Origin: Clostridia bacterium
GTDB lineage: Bacteria > UBA6262 > WVXT01
NCBI GenBank assembly: GCA_030671905.1
Contig: DAOVHK010000015.1
Location: forward strand, 1-18,912
DNA length: 18,912 bases
Reading direction: 5' to 3'
Shown here: positions 1 through 8,209 of the stretch, piece by piece
Layout: the number at the start of each line of letters is the position of its first letter
Numbering within the stretch: the first letter of the stretch is position 1
Notes under the pieces: generated by a model
Database searches by the model: none
The model's input: only the letters and a program-made list of their open reading frames with translations
Told to the model about the DNA's origin: nothing
Program-made: the position numbers and the translations under genes

Positions 1-10
1 AGCTACCTTT

Positions 11-1567
11 TTATTTTGCAGTTTCGATGGCTCTTGTCTCTCTGATAACCGTAACTTTTATCTGTCCAGGATACTCTATTTCTTTTTCGATTTTCTTAGC
101 TATCTCCCTGGCCAGATTTTGCACCATACTATCCTCCACCTCTTCCGGTTCCACAATAATCCTTATCTCTCGTCCTGCTTGAATGGCATAAGATTTCTCT
201 ACTCCTCGAAAAGAATTGGCTACATTTTCCAACTTCTCCAGCCTCTTCAAATAGTATTCCAGAGATTCTCTCCGAGAACCTGGGCGGGAAGCAGAGGCTG
301 CATCAGCAGCCTGCAGCAGGACTGCCTCTATACTCTGAGCCTGGCAGTCTTCATGATGGGCAGCAACGGCATTAACCATCTTCGAGGGTTCATTATATTT
401 TCTTGCTAAATCTGCACCAATCTGGGCATGTGTTCCCTCCACGTCGCGATCGATAGATTTACCTATATCATGTATCATCCCCGCTCGTCTGGCAAATTTC
501 GCATCTACGCCTAACTCACCAGCCAATATAGAAGCTATGTGAGCTACCTCTAAAGAATGCTGGAGAACATTCTGACCATAACTGGTTCGATATTTAAGCC
601 TACCTATTAACCTAATTATTTCCGGGTGGAGACCTTGAACGCCGACGTCAAATGCTGCTTGTTCTCCCATTGATTTTAGATGTGCTTCCATCTCTTCCTT
701 TGCCTTTTCTACAATTTCTTCAATCCTTGCCGGGTGAATCCTGCCATCGGCAATTAGTCTTTCCAGAGCAACCCGGGCAATTTCCCTTCTCACCCCATCA
801 AAGGCAGAAAGTGTAATGGCTTCAGGAGTGTCGTCAATTATTAAATCAACTCCAGTGGCGTTCTCGAAAGCCCGAATATTCCTCCCTTCCCGACCTATCA
901 CGCGGCCTTTCATCTCATCATCGGGCAAAGAAACTGTGGAAACGGTGATATCCGCAGTATGCTCCACAACACAACGCTGGATAGCCTGACTTAAAATCCC
1001 TCTAGCTTTTCTTGTTCCGATCTCTATAGCCTCTTGTTCCATCCGTCTAATAATTGTCGCCGCTTCTTTCTTAGCCTCTTCCTCCATATCGGCCAGGAGA
1101 ATTTTCTTTGCTTCTTCCGGAGTCATTCTGGCTAACCTCTCCAATACCCTTTTTTGTTCCTCCTTTGCTTGCGCTAACTTCTTTGCTTCCTCCTCCCAAT
1201 TTTTCTCTTTCCCTAAAACATATCTCTCTTTCTTGTTGATTTCTCTGTCTTTTCTCTCCAGGATATCAACTTTACGGTCTAAATTTTCATCCTTCTGTGC
1301 TAATCGCTTTTCCAGACCTTCTGACTCTTTCCGTCGACTTCGCGTTTCCTCTTCAAATTTAATCCTTGTTTTGTGCATCTCGTCTTTTATCTCAAGGATG
1401 CCTTCTTTCTTTTTCGATTCCGCATCTCGCTGAGCGGAATCGATTATCCTTTTCGATTGTGCTTCAACCGACGAGGCCTGAAGTCTCGCATAAATAAATC
1501 TTAAAATATATCCTGCCAACATTCCTAATAGAAGGCAACCCGCACCAATCAAGATTAGACTATTCAT
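11..1567 (-). CDS. rny: Ribonuclease Y
   Basis: Membrane-anchored endoribonuclease that starts mRNA turnover. The 518-residue protein has the full family architecture: an N-terminal transmembrane anchor (about residues 3-25), a long charged coiled coil (about 30-190), a KH RNA-binding domain (about 208-270, with GRVIGREGRNIR) and an HD phosphohydrolase domain with H337, the H366-D367 pair in MIHDIGK, H380 and H404 as likely metal ligands. Length is normal for the family and no key residue is missing. The ATG is preceded by a strong Shine-Dalgarno sequence, AAGGAGGG, about 5 nt upstream. It is the last gene of the block that also carries fau, rarA and the 6S RNA. The 96 bp gap upstream shows no convincing terminator, so read-through from fau is plausible. 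Identification is very secure. Confidence 0.97.
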   Translation of the reverse strand: MNSLILIGAGCLLLGMLAGYILRFIYARLQASSVEAQSKRIIDSAQRDAESKKKEGILEIKDEMHKTRIKFEEETRSRRKESEGLEKRLAQKDENLDRKVDILERKDREINKKERYVLGKEKNWEEEAKKLAQAKEEQKRVLERLARMTPEEAKKILLADMEEEAKKEAATIIRRMEQEAIEIGTRKARGILSQAIQRCVVEHTADITVSTVSLPDDEMKGRVIGREGRNIRAFENATGVDLIIDDTPEAITLSAFDGVRREIARVALERLIADGRIHPARIEEIVEKAKEEMEAHLKSMGEQAAFDVGVQGLHPEIIRLIGRLKYRTSYGQNVLQHSLEVAHIASILAGELGVDAKFARRAGMIHDIGKSIDRDVEGTHAQIGADLARKYNEPSKMVNAVAAHHEDCQAQSIEAVLLQAADAASASRPGSRRESLEYYLKRLEKLENVANSFRGVEKSYAIQAGREIRIIVEPEEVEDSMVQNLAREIAKKIEKEIEYPGQIKVTVIRETRAIETAK

Positions 1568-1663
1568 TTTTCCCTCCTTATCTACATCTACGGAAAATTA
1601 CCACACTCAAGTTATCCCTGCTGGAAATACGAGGAACTTGGTAATGCGACTATTGGAATTTAC

Positions 1664-2269
1664 TTATGGCCTGTTCTTACAATCTACTATCCCGCTTTCA
1701 GTAACTATTTTATCAACCTTCATATCTTCTTCTACGAGAGGAATTTTCCTGGCAATCTGCAAATCGAAAGCAAGTCCAATCAGTGCACATTTACGGGAGC
1801 GACTCATCTTTAATCTTATCGATTTACTTCTTAAAAATCGATCATAATATCCTCTCCCATACCCCAGGCGACCTCCCCTCTTATCAAAGACTACTCCTGG
1901 GACAACTACAAGATCAATCTCTTTTTGATTCACCCTCCTTCTGAACTCTTTTTTCGGCTCTTTTATTCCAAAACTTCCCTTGGTGAGTTCTTTTTTTAAA
2001 TTTTTAATCTCGTACACCACTATCTTTTCTCCATGCACAACAGGTATTACTATCTTTTTCTTCAATTTCAGCGCATTTCTTGTCATTTTCTCTGTTTCCA
2101 CTTCACTACGAAAAGATACATAAAACATAACTGTCTTTGCTCGTTGGAACTCAGGTAAGGAAAAGAGTTCCTTTTCGATTTTCTCGCTTTTAGACTTTAT
2201 TTCATCCCGGGAAAGGTTATTTCTCTTCTTCAGGAATTCCTGCCTGATTTTTCTTTTTTTCTCCTCCAT
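1664..2269 (-). CDS. fau: 5-formyltetrahydrofolate cyclo-ligase (MTHFS)
   Basis: ATP-dependent enzyme that converts 5-formyltetrahydrofolate to 5,10-methenyltetrahydrofolate, in cytosolic one-carbon metabolism. At 201 residues it has the family's usual size. The N-terminus is a basic helix typical of the family. The segment FYVSFRSEVET (about 49-59) carries the substrate-side Glu. The signature RGGRLGYGRGYYDR (about 131-144) is the conserved nucleotide/folate loop. It starts only 4 nt after the rarA stop codon, so the two are probably co-transcribed and translationally coupled. Its position downstream of zapA and a 6S RNA recalls the zapA-ssrS-fau (ygfA) order known from Proteobacteria, here with rarA in between. 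The family call is secure; the symbol follows E. coli usage. Confidence 0.94.
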   Translation of the reverse strand: MEEKKRKIRQEFLKKRNNLSRDEIKSKSEKIEKELFSLPEFQRAKTVMFYVSFRSEVETEKMTRNALKLKKKIVIPVVHGEKIVVYEIKNLKKELTKGSFGIKEPKKEFRRRVNQKEIDLVVVPGVVFDKRGGRLGYGRGYYDRFLRSKSIRLKMSRSRKCALIGLAFDLQIARKIPLVEEDMKVDKIVTESGIVDCKNRP

Positions 2270-2273
2270 TTTT

Positions 2274-3656
2274 CTAAAAAGTTCTATCTTTATCCCCCTT
2301 CCCTTTCCCAGTCACTTTTTCTATAGGATGGTCTGGTTTCTGCCTATGGGAAAACTTAGAATCCTTAGCAATCCGGGACTCCAATTCTTCCATCCTCTTT
2401 TTAATCTTTGCCTCATAGCCTTCTTCTGTGGGAAAATAGTACTTACGTTTCACGGGTAAATAGTCCTGCTCAACCCATCCTTTTGCATAATTGTGAGGAT
2501 ATTTATAATCTTTTTGTCCAGCCTTAGTTAAATACTTTGGAGGCTTAAGAATCTTCTTCTCTTCTATATCGGCTAAAGCCTTATCTATTCCCTTATAGGC
2601 TGCATTAGACTTGAGAGCACAAGCAATATATATTGCCGCCTGGGCAAGGGGTATCTTAGCTTCGGGCATTCCTAAAAATTCACAGGCCTCCAGAGCCGCA
2701 TTGGCTACTACTAGAGCTTGTGGGTCTGCATTGCCCACATCTTCACTGGCACAGATCACAATCCTTCTGGCAATAAATCGTGGGTCTTCACCAGCATATA
2801 TCATCTTTGCCAACCAGTATAAAGTTGCATCCGGGTCAGAGCCTCTCATGCTCTTAATAAAAGCAGATATCGTGTCATAATGTTCATTCCCTTTCTTATC
2901 ATAGACCACAGCCTTTTTCTGGATTGATTCTTCAGCAACTGATAGGGTAAAGTTAATTTCTCCATTGCGGCTTGGTTTTGTGGTCATCACTCCTACCTCC
3001 AGTGCATTCAATGCTCTTCTAGCATCACCGTTAGAAGTTTTTATCAGATGCTTTAGTGCCTCAGGAGCAATGTTTATTCTCTTCTTGCCCAAGCCGTTTT
3101 CTTTATCTTCAATTGCCCTTTTCAAAATAACTTTTAGTTCTTCATCATTCAAAGGTTTAAATTCGAAAATCTGGGAACGGGAGAGTAACCTGGAATTAAT
3201 ATAAAAATAAGGGTTCTCGGTAGTAATGCCGATCAGGGTAACTATCCCCTTCTCTACATCCGGCAGGAGTCCATCTTGCTGGCTTCGGTTAAAATGGTGA
3301 AGCTCATCGATCAGTAGAATTGTCTTCTGACCCGAAAACTTTCTCTTTTGCCAGGCTCTCTCAATTATCTTTCTTAAATCAGCGACCCCGGAAGTCACCG
3401 CATTTAACTCCTCAAAGTGTGCTTTCGTCCGTTCAGCGATTATTCTGGCAAGTGCCGATTTACCACAGCCTGACGGACCATAGAAGATGAGAGATACAAT
3501 TCTATCCGCCTCAATAGCTCGCCGGAGCAGTTTACCCTTGCCTAAAATGTGCTCTTGCCCTACAAACTGGGAAAGTCTCTTGGGGGACATCCTCAAAGCT
3601 AAAGGCACATCTCTAATACTAATGGCTTCTGATTTCTCTTTGGCAAAAAGTTCCAT
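2274..3656 (-). CDS. rarA: Replication-associated recombination protein RarA (MgsA), AAA+ ATPase
   Basis: Clamp-loader-like AAA+ ATPase that acts at stalled replication forks. With the ATG at 3656 as start, the protein is 460 residues. Walker A is GPSGCGKS (about 60-67), Walker B is ILLIDELHHF (about 113-122), and sensor 1 is in GITTENPYF (about 143-151). The C-terminal half, including the MRGSDPDATLYWLAKM and EDPRFIARRIVICASEDVGNADP segments, is the diagnostic RarA/MgsA tetramerisation region. The reading frame can be extended four codons to a TTG at 3668, but GAGG lies 6 nt before the internal ATG, which fits initiation there better. The gene follows the 6S RNA and overlaps or abuts no other gene upstream; fau follows after 4 nt. 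The family call is very secure. Confidence 0.95.
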   Translation of the reverse strand: MELFAKEKSEAISIRDVPLALRMSPKRLSQFVGQEHILGKGKLLRRAIEADRIVSLIFYGPSGCGKSALARIIAERTKAHFEELNAVTSGVADLRKIIERAWQKRKFSGQKTILLIDELHHFNRSQQDGLLPDVEKGIVTLIGITTENPYFYINSRLLSRSQIFEFKPLNDEELKVILKRAIEDKENGLGKKRINIAPEALKHLIKTSNGDARRALNALEVGVMTTKPSRNGEINFTLSVAEESIQKKAVVYDKKGNEHYDTISAFIKSMRGSDPDATLYWLAKMIYAGEDPRFIARRIVICASEDVGNADPQALVVANAALEACEFLGMPEAKIPLAQAAIYIACALKSNAAYKGIDKALADIEEKKILKPPKYLTKAGQKDYKYPHNYAKGWVEQDYLPVKRKYYFPTEEGYEAKIKKRMEELESRIAKDSKFSHRQKPDHPIEKVTGKGKGDKDRTF

Positions 3657-3682
3657 CCCCTGCCTCAATTGATCAGGAGTAG

Positions 3683-3726
3683 CCCCGATTTATCCAGCCC
3701 CTGCTCTCAGGGGCGGGATTTATCGG
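3683..3726 (-). repeat. Composite palindrome upstream of rarA
   Basis: An imperfect inverted repeat. The outer arms CCGATAAATCC and GGATAAATCGG pair except for two central A-A mismatches. They enclose a perfect GCCCCT/AGGGGC hairpin with a six-base loop. The whole element could form a stem of about 15 pairs. It lies just upstream of the rarA ribosome binding site and shares the ATCGG(G) arm with palindromes elsewhere in the window (7071-7110, 13491-13512, 13699-13722). There is no U-tract, so it is probably a repeat element rather than a terminator. Confidence 0.7.
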
Positions 3727-3787
3727 AACGTATTCGGAGTAGTCCCGCAAAAAAATGACTCTGACCCCTTTTTTGATTCCTATTATT

Positions 3788-3948
3788 AAAAAAAGTCCCC
3801 ACTCTGCCGTGTGTCTGACTGTTTTAAAGCACCAACTTAAAGTGGGTATCCTGTTCTGATAACCACGATTACCAGAAACTCCGGATTCCCTGATTTACAC
3901 TTGTCGGCTTAAAATAGTCAACACATCACGAACATCGCAGGGACAATA
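3788..3948 (-). ncRNA. ssrS: 6S RNA
   Basis: Global regulator that binds housekeeping RNA polymerase by mimicking an open promoter. The minus strand folds into one long rod. The closing stem is GUCCCUGC (3944-3937) with GUGGGGAC (3802-3795). Inside it come UGUGU/ACACA, UGACU/AGUCA, UUUUAA/UUAAAA, CCGAC/GUUGG and AAGUG/CACUU. A terminal arm then pairs GGGAAUCC with GGAUACCC. The 3' strand contains GCUUUAAAACAGUCAGACAC, very like the E. coli 6S segment GCCUUAAAACUGCGACGACAC. The 5' part has the frequent GAUGUUCGUGA motif. The rod plus flanks is about 155-160 nt. The closing stem runs directly into seven U residues (3794-3788) and probably acts as the terminator. It follows zapA, the classical neighbour of ssrS. 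The ends are approximate. Confidence 0.88.
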
Positions 3949-3979
3949 AAAGCCTGCTATATTTTAAATAATATAGAAA

Positions 3980-4279
3980 CTATCTTTTTAATGCTTGATC
4001 GAGCAGCTCGATTAACTCTTCAGATCTTTTTGATATTTCCTGGCCACTGGTATCCTTGCTCTCTCTCAATCTAAACAATTCATCAGCAATATTTAAAGCA
4101 GCTAAAACTGCTACTCGGCTTGTATCTACAATGTTTGATGTGTTAGCTATTCTGTTCATCTGTTCATCAACATGTTTTGCTAAAGCCGAAACGTATAAGG
4201 GGTCCCAATTGCCCCCTTCAATTACGAATTCTCGGTTATATATCCTTATTGGAATCTTATCGCCATCTTTTTCAAGCAT
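3980..4279 (-). CDS. zapA: Cell division protein ZapA
   Basis: FtsZ-ring-associated protein that bundles FtsZ protofilaments. The 99-residue product has the typical ZapA layout: an N-terminal beta-strand segment (PIRIYNREFVIEGG, about 10-24), then YVSALAKHVDEQMNRIA (about 29-45), the conserved VAVLAALNIADELFRLRE helix (about 56-73), and a C-terminal coiled coil. Length is normal. It lies 24 nt downstream of a ZapB-like coiled-coil gene and immediately upstream of the 6S RNA, an order that supports the call. The ribosome binding site (AGAGGG close to the ATG) is modest. Function is inferred from family membership. Confidence 0.9.
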   Translation of the reverse strand: MLEKDGDKIPIRIYNREFVIEGGNWDPLYVSALAKHVDEQMNRIANTSNIVDTSRVAVLAALNIADELFRLRESKDTSGQEISKRSEELIELLDQALKR

Positions 4280-4303
4280 AGAACCCTCTTACCTATGCCA
4301 GGA

Positions 4304-4552
4304 CTATACTTTCATTTTATCCAACCGATCAAGCAGAATCCGGAGTCTTTCCCTAACTTCTTTTTTTTCCTGTCCCAAGTGTTCGACTTGAGTGACTATT
4401 TTCTTTGCTATTCTATTCTCTCCCTCCATAGATTTAATATCTTCTTTTTGCTTTTCAATCCTCTCCAGTAACTTTGCCCTTTCCTGTTTCAGCGAATCGA
4501 CTAATAGAACAACCTCCTTTATCTTTTTCTTGACATTATTGTATTCTCTCAT
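4304..4552 (-). CDS. Small coiled-coil protein, probably ZapB-like division factor
   Basis: An 82-residue, highly charged protein predicted to be almost entirely coiled coil, with heptad-like spacing of Leu, Ile and Val from about residue 10 to 80. It has no signal peptide or transmembrane segment. Size, composition and position between pheT and zapA match the small ZapB-like proteins often found in this place. Coiled coils carry little sequence identity, so the functional link to FtsZ is inferred mainly from context. It starts 6 nt after the pheT stop, with only a weak AAAG upstream, so translation is probably coupled to pheT. Confidence 0.75.
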   Translation of the reverse strand: MREYNNVKKKIKEVVLLVDSLKQERAKLLERIEKQKEDIKSMEGENRIAKKIVTQVEHLGQEKKEVRERLRILLDRLDKMKV

Positions 4553-4558
4553 TTTCTT

Positions 4559-6994
4559 TCATTTCACAAGTGAGTCTTGTTTTCTCACTTTTACTTTTAA
4601 ATCTCTTTCCAACGCCTCCACTATTCTCATATGTAAACTATTTACCTGTTCATCCCTCAAAGTCTTTTCCATGGATTGATAAATAATTTTACAGGCCAAA
4701 CCCTTCTTCCCCGGCTCAATCTGTTTACCAAAATAGACGTCGAAAAGTTTTACGTCTTGAACGAGCTCACCTCCGACCCTTTTAATTTTAACACAAATTT
4801 CTCCAAATGTCAAGCCCTGGGGAGCCACCAAAGCAATATCCCTGGAAACCCAGGGAAACCTCGACATTCTCTTATACTTTTTCTTAATCTCGATAAGTCT
4901 ACACATTTTGTCAAAATCTAACTCAAAAATGTATACTTTATTTCTGAATTCCATTTTGCGGGAGACCTTATTAGCTAATTCGCCAAAATCTCCCAGATGT
5001 TCATTGTCTACCATTATCTTATTGGAAATTCCCTCTTCCAGAAGAAAATGGCTGCTTTTCTCTATCCCAGATTCTCCACGACGTTGAGAATAAATGCCCA
5101 GTTCTCCTAACAGGGAATCCACAATCCCTTTAACATAGTAAAAATCGATAGCTTTTGAAGAGTCTTCCCAGTATCGCTCCTCCTGAGTACCAACCAGGAC
5201 ACCTGCCAAAATCCTTTTCTCTTCTGGTATGCCCTTTCCAGGAAAGAAGACCCGACCTATTTCGAATATTTTCATATCAGGGACCCCATGGTTTAGATTC
5301 CATTTCAGGACCGATAGAAGACACGGGAGAAGGGAAGTGCGTAAAAGACTTTGTTCCCGAGATAAGGGATTGGTAATCTCCACAGTTCCTTTAAGCCCTG
5401 TGGGGATAACAATGTCCAGTTCATTATAATATTCTGGACTAACCAGAGAACGGCTGACAACTTCGCATAATCCTAATCTGGTTAAAATCTCTCTTACAAA
5501 GTCTTCTAACATCAAAACTTTATCATCAACCGAATCACTGATCTCTATTTTCGGCATTCCTGAGGGAATCTTATCATATCCATATAGTCGGGCAATCTCT
5601 TCTACCAAGTCGATGGGACAAGAGATGTCGTTTCGATAGGAAGGCACTCTGACCCACAGGTGCTTTTCCCCCTCTTTCTGGGAAATGTTAAATCGCAGAC
5701 GGGTCAAAATTTCACTCATTTCTTTGGGAGAGATATTAGAACCTAAGATATGGTTGGTCTCTTCCGGGGAAAACTCTATCTCTACTGGAGAGAAAGGCTG
5801 AGGGTAGACATCGATTACTCCAGAAGCAACTTTTCCTCCGGCGAGTTCCTGGATTAACTGGCAAGCTCGATTGGAGGCGATAAGGACATTTTCCACATCA
5901 ACGCCACGTTCAAAACGATAAGACGATTCTGTATCAATCCCTAACTGCCGGACTGTACCTCTTACTACTTGAGGAGCAAAATAAGCGCTTTCCAAAAGTA
6001 CATTTCTGGTAGATTGGTCAACACTGGTCTCCGTCCCTCCTATTATCCCCGCTAAAGCAACCGGGCGCTTGGCATCAGCAATAAGTAAATTCTTTTCTGT
6101 CAATTTTCTCTGTTCATTATCCAAAGTCAACAGCTTCTCGCCAGGAGTAGCAAAACGCACAAGAATTTTATGCTCACACAATTTATCATAATCGAAGGCG
6201 TGAAGAGGATGGCCAAGTTCAATTAGCACATAATTGGTCACATCCACTACATTATTAATCGGTCTAAGCCCTACTGTCTCCAATTTCCTGACTAACCAAG
6301 AAGGAGAAGGACCCACTTTCAACTCCCGAATAATTCTGGCGGTATAACGCTTGCATGCCTGGGAATGGAGAATCTCCACTTTCGCTAAATCAAACACAGA
6401 AATTCCGTTTTCCTTTAATTCAATCCTGGGCGGCTTTAACTTCCCACCTAAAATAGCTGAAACCTCACGAGCTATCCCAAATATACTGGCACAATCGGAA
6501 CGATTAGTAGTCAGTTCTGCTTCCAGCACTACTTCTTCCAACGCTAAAGCCTTTTTAATATCCTCACCCAGTTTAGAACCAGGGGGAAGAATACGAATGC
6601 CACTGGTATCTTCTCCAACCCCCAATTCTTTCTCAGAACAGAGCATCCCGTAAGAAGTCTGCCCTTTTATTTTCGCCTTACTTATTCTTTTTCCGCCAGG
6701 AAGTTTAGCTCCCACCCTGGCAAGAGGAACTAAATCCTTAACCTTTATGTTCCTTGCTCCACAAACTATAGAAAAAATCTGCTTCCCATCGGAAACTTGA
6801 CAGAGGCTTAATTTATCTGCCTGGGGAAGAGGCTTCAGGGAAAGGATTTCACCAACCACGACGTTCTCCACCTCTGATCCCAAATAGAGAATATTGCTCA
6901 CTTCCAGACCTGCCATGGTGAGACATTTAGCCAGTTCTGGAGGAGACAGGGAAAAATCTACATACTCCTTTAACCAATTATAAGAAATTCTCAT
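4559..6994 (-). CDS. pheT: Phenylalanine--tRNA ligase beta subunit
   Basis: Beta subunit of the alpha2-beta2 PheRS, which charges tRNA-Phe; beta carries editing and tRNA-binding functions. The 811-residue protein contains, in order, the EMAP-like tRNA-binding domain (about 40-150, with VVVGEILSLKPLPQADKLSL), the B3/B4 editing domain (about 210-380, with NNVVDVTNYVLIELGHPLHAFD), the B5 domain (about 400-480), the synthetase-core-like domain (about 490-690) and the C-terminal anticodon-binding FDX-ACB domain (about 715-811). Length is standard. GAGG lies 5 nt before the ATG. pheS, which usually precedes pheT, is absent; a palindrome-rich block and a phosphofructokinase gene occupy its place. 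Identification is very secure. Confidence 0.97.
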   Translation of the reverse strand: MRISYNWLKEYVDFSLSPPELAKCLTMAGLEVSNILYLGSEVENVVVGEILSLKPLPQADKLSLCQVSDGKQIFSIVCGARNIKVKDLVPLARVGAKLPGGKRISKAKIKGQTSYGMLCSEKELGVGEDTSGIRILPPGSKLGEDIKKALALEEVVLEAELTTNRSDCASIFGIAREVSAILGGKLKPPRIELKENGISVFDLAKVEILHSQACKRYTARIIRELKVGPSPSWLVRKLETVGLRPINNVVDVTNYVLIELGHPLHAFDYDKLCEHKILVRFATPGEKLLTLDNEQRKLTEKNLLIADAKRPVALAGIIGGTETSVDQSTRNVLLESAYFAPQVVRGTVRQLGIDTESSYRFERGVDVENVLIASNRACQLIQELAGGKVASGVIDVYPQPFSPVEIEFSPEETNHILGSNISPKEMSEILTRLRFNISQKEGEKHLWVRVPSYRNDISCPIDLVEEIARLYGYDKIPSGMPKIEISDSVDDKVLMLEDFVREILTRLGLCEVVSRSLVSPEYYNELDIVIPTGLKGTVEITNPLSREQSLLRTSLLPCLLSVLKWNLNHGVPDMKIFEIGRVFFPGKGIPEEKRILAGVLVGTQEERYWEDSSKAIDFYYVKGIVDSLLGELGIYSQRRGESGIEKSSHFLLEEGISNKIMVDNEHLGDFGELANKVSRKMEFRNKVYIFELDFDKMCRLIEIKKKYKRMSRFPWVSRDIALVAPQGLTFGEICVKIKRVGGELVQDVKLFDVYFGKQIEPGKKGLACKIIYQSMEKTLRDEQVNSLHMRIVEALERDLKVKVRKQDSLVK

Positions 6995-7015
6995 TTTTCC
7001 TCATTCCTGCGCCCT

Positions 7016-7112
7016 ACAGAGTCATTGCGAGGAAGCCCCGCACACTAAATGTGCGGGAACCGAAGTCCCGATTCATCGGGACCACGGCTTCGCCTCGTCC
7101 CGATTTTCAATC
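7016..7112 (-). repeat. Palindrome-rich interspersed repeat block between pfp-like gene and pheT
   Basis: On the plus strand the block opens with GTCATTGCGAGGAAGC, the start of an interspersed repeat that, from memory, is widespread in several bacterial phyla (GTCATTGCGAGGAGCGAAGC). Three perfect hairpins follow. The first has 8 bp arms CCCGCACA/TGTGCGGG with a 5-base loop (7037-7057). The second is TCCCGATTCATCGGGA (7066-7081). The third is TCCCGATTTTCAATCGGGA (7098-7116). The segments CCGAAG and CGGCTTCG between them also look like repeat parts. It ends close to the pheT ribosome binding site. The known-repeat assignment is from memory; the palindromes are read directly. Confidence 0.7.
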
Positions 7113-7132
7113 GGGAACATCTTTTAATATCC

Positions 7133-8158
7133 CTATTTAAAAAGGGTATGGGCGAAGTCGATCCACTCAGGGGAAACAGTCTTTAACTTACCCACAGCTT
7201 CTTCTAAACTAACCCCCACCATCTCTGTTCCCCGTAAGGAGACCATCTGACCAAACTTTCCTTCTTTAATCAGTTCCACTGCTTTTACACCAGCCCTCAC
7301 TCCCAGCATTCGGTCGAATAGAGTGGGAGCTCCTCCCCTCTGCATATGACCGATAACGCTCACCTTGGTATCAACTCCCAGTCTATCCCTTATAACTCTA
7401 GCAATACCTTCTCCCACCCCTCTCTCTTTCAAAAGCATATGGTCAAACTGATCCAGTTTTTCTTTACTTATTTTCTCTCCGGGAACTTCGATACCTTCAG
7501 AAACTACTACTGTGGCTATCTTTTTCCTTTCATAAACTCTTTTCAAATGTTTGCACATCGAATCTATATCCGCTTTTTCCTCAGGAAGCAGAACCCAGTC
7601 TGCACCACCGCCAATGGCTGTAAACAGCGCCACCCAGCCAGCGTGCCTGCCCATTACCTCTAAAACCATAATCCTTCTATGTGATTTTCCAGTATTTTTC
7701 AAAACTTCCAAAGCATTCATCGCCAGAGTAACCGAGGTATCGAAACCAAAAGTGTAATCTGTGGATGAAAGGTCATTGTCCATAGTTTTTGGGACACCAA
7801 CAACTTTCATCTTGTGTTCCTTATATAGTTTATTGGCTATTCCTAAAGTATCTTCGCCACCCATAGCAACTATTGCCTCAATCTTAAGTTTTCTTATATT
7901 CTGCAAACATCTTTCCACGCCCTTCTCTACCTTATAGGGACTGGTCCGGGAAGTGCCCAGTATTGTCCCTCCTTTATTCATTAAATCTTCCACTTGGGAA
8001 ATTCCCAAGGACTCAGTCAAACCCTCAATCAATCCCTTCCAGCCCTCATTAATTCCCACTACTTCCCAGCCGAAATCCATTGCCCGCAACACACATCCAC
8101 GAATTGCCGGATTTAAACCTGGCACATCTCCTCCACCACTCAATACCCCAATTCTCAT
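7133..8158 (-). CDS. Phosphofructokinase, predicted pyrophosphate-dependent type
   Basis: PfkA-superfamily enzyme that phosphorylates fructose 6-phosphate at C1. The 341-residue protein has SGGGDVPGLNPAIR (about 7-20), GGTILGTSR ending at R71, GGEDT (100-104), PKTMDND (123-129, with the catalytic Asp at 127) and MGRHAGW (169-175). D103 aligns with E. coli Gly104, and K124 aligns with Gly124. The Asp/Lys pair at these two positions is the established signature of PPi-using enzymes, so PPi is the predicted phosphoryl donor and the reaction would be reversible. It lies 51 nt downstream of an ATP-type paralogue. A perfect AAGGAGGT sits about 16 nt before the ATG, unusually far. Family certain; donor inferred from two residues. 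Confidence 0.9.
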   Translation of the reverse strand: MRIGVLSGGGDVPGLNPAIRGCVLRAMDFGWEVVGINEGWKGLIEGLTESLGISQVEDLMNKGGTILGTSRTSPYKVEKGVERCLQNIRKLKIEAIVAMGGEDTLGIANKLYKEHKMKVVGVPKTMDNDLSSTDYTFGFDTSVTLAMNALEVLKNTGKSHRRIMVLEVMGRHAGWVALFTAIGGGADWVLLPEEKADIDSMCKHLKRVYERKKIATVVVSEGIEVPGEKISKEKLDQFDHMLLKERGVGEGIARVIRDRLGVDTKVSVIGHMQRGGAPTLFDRMLGVRAGVKAVELIKEGKFGQMVSLRGTEMVGVSLEEAVGKLKTVSPEWIDFAHTLFK

Positions 8159-8209
8159 GGTAATTTTTACTCTACCTCCTTTATCCTTCCGTCCTCTTCT
8201 TGAACATTT

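Noticed and set aside
3657..3668. TTG at 3668 as the rarA start
   Set aside because: The ATG four codons later has GAGG at good spacing, and the extra residues add nothing known for the family.
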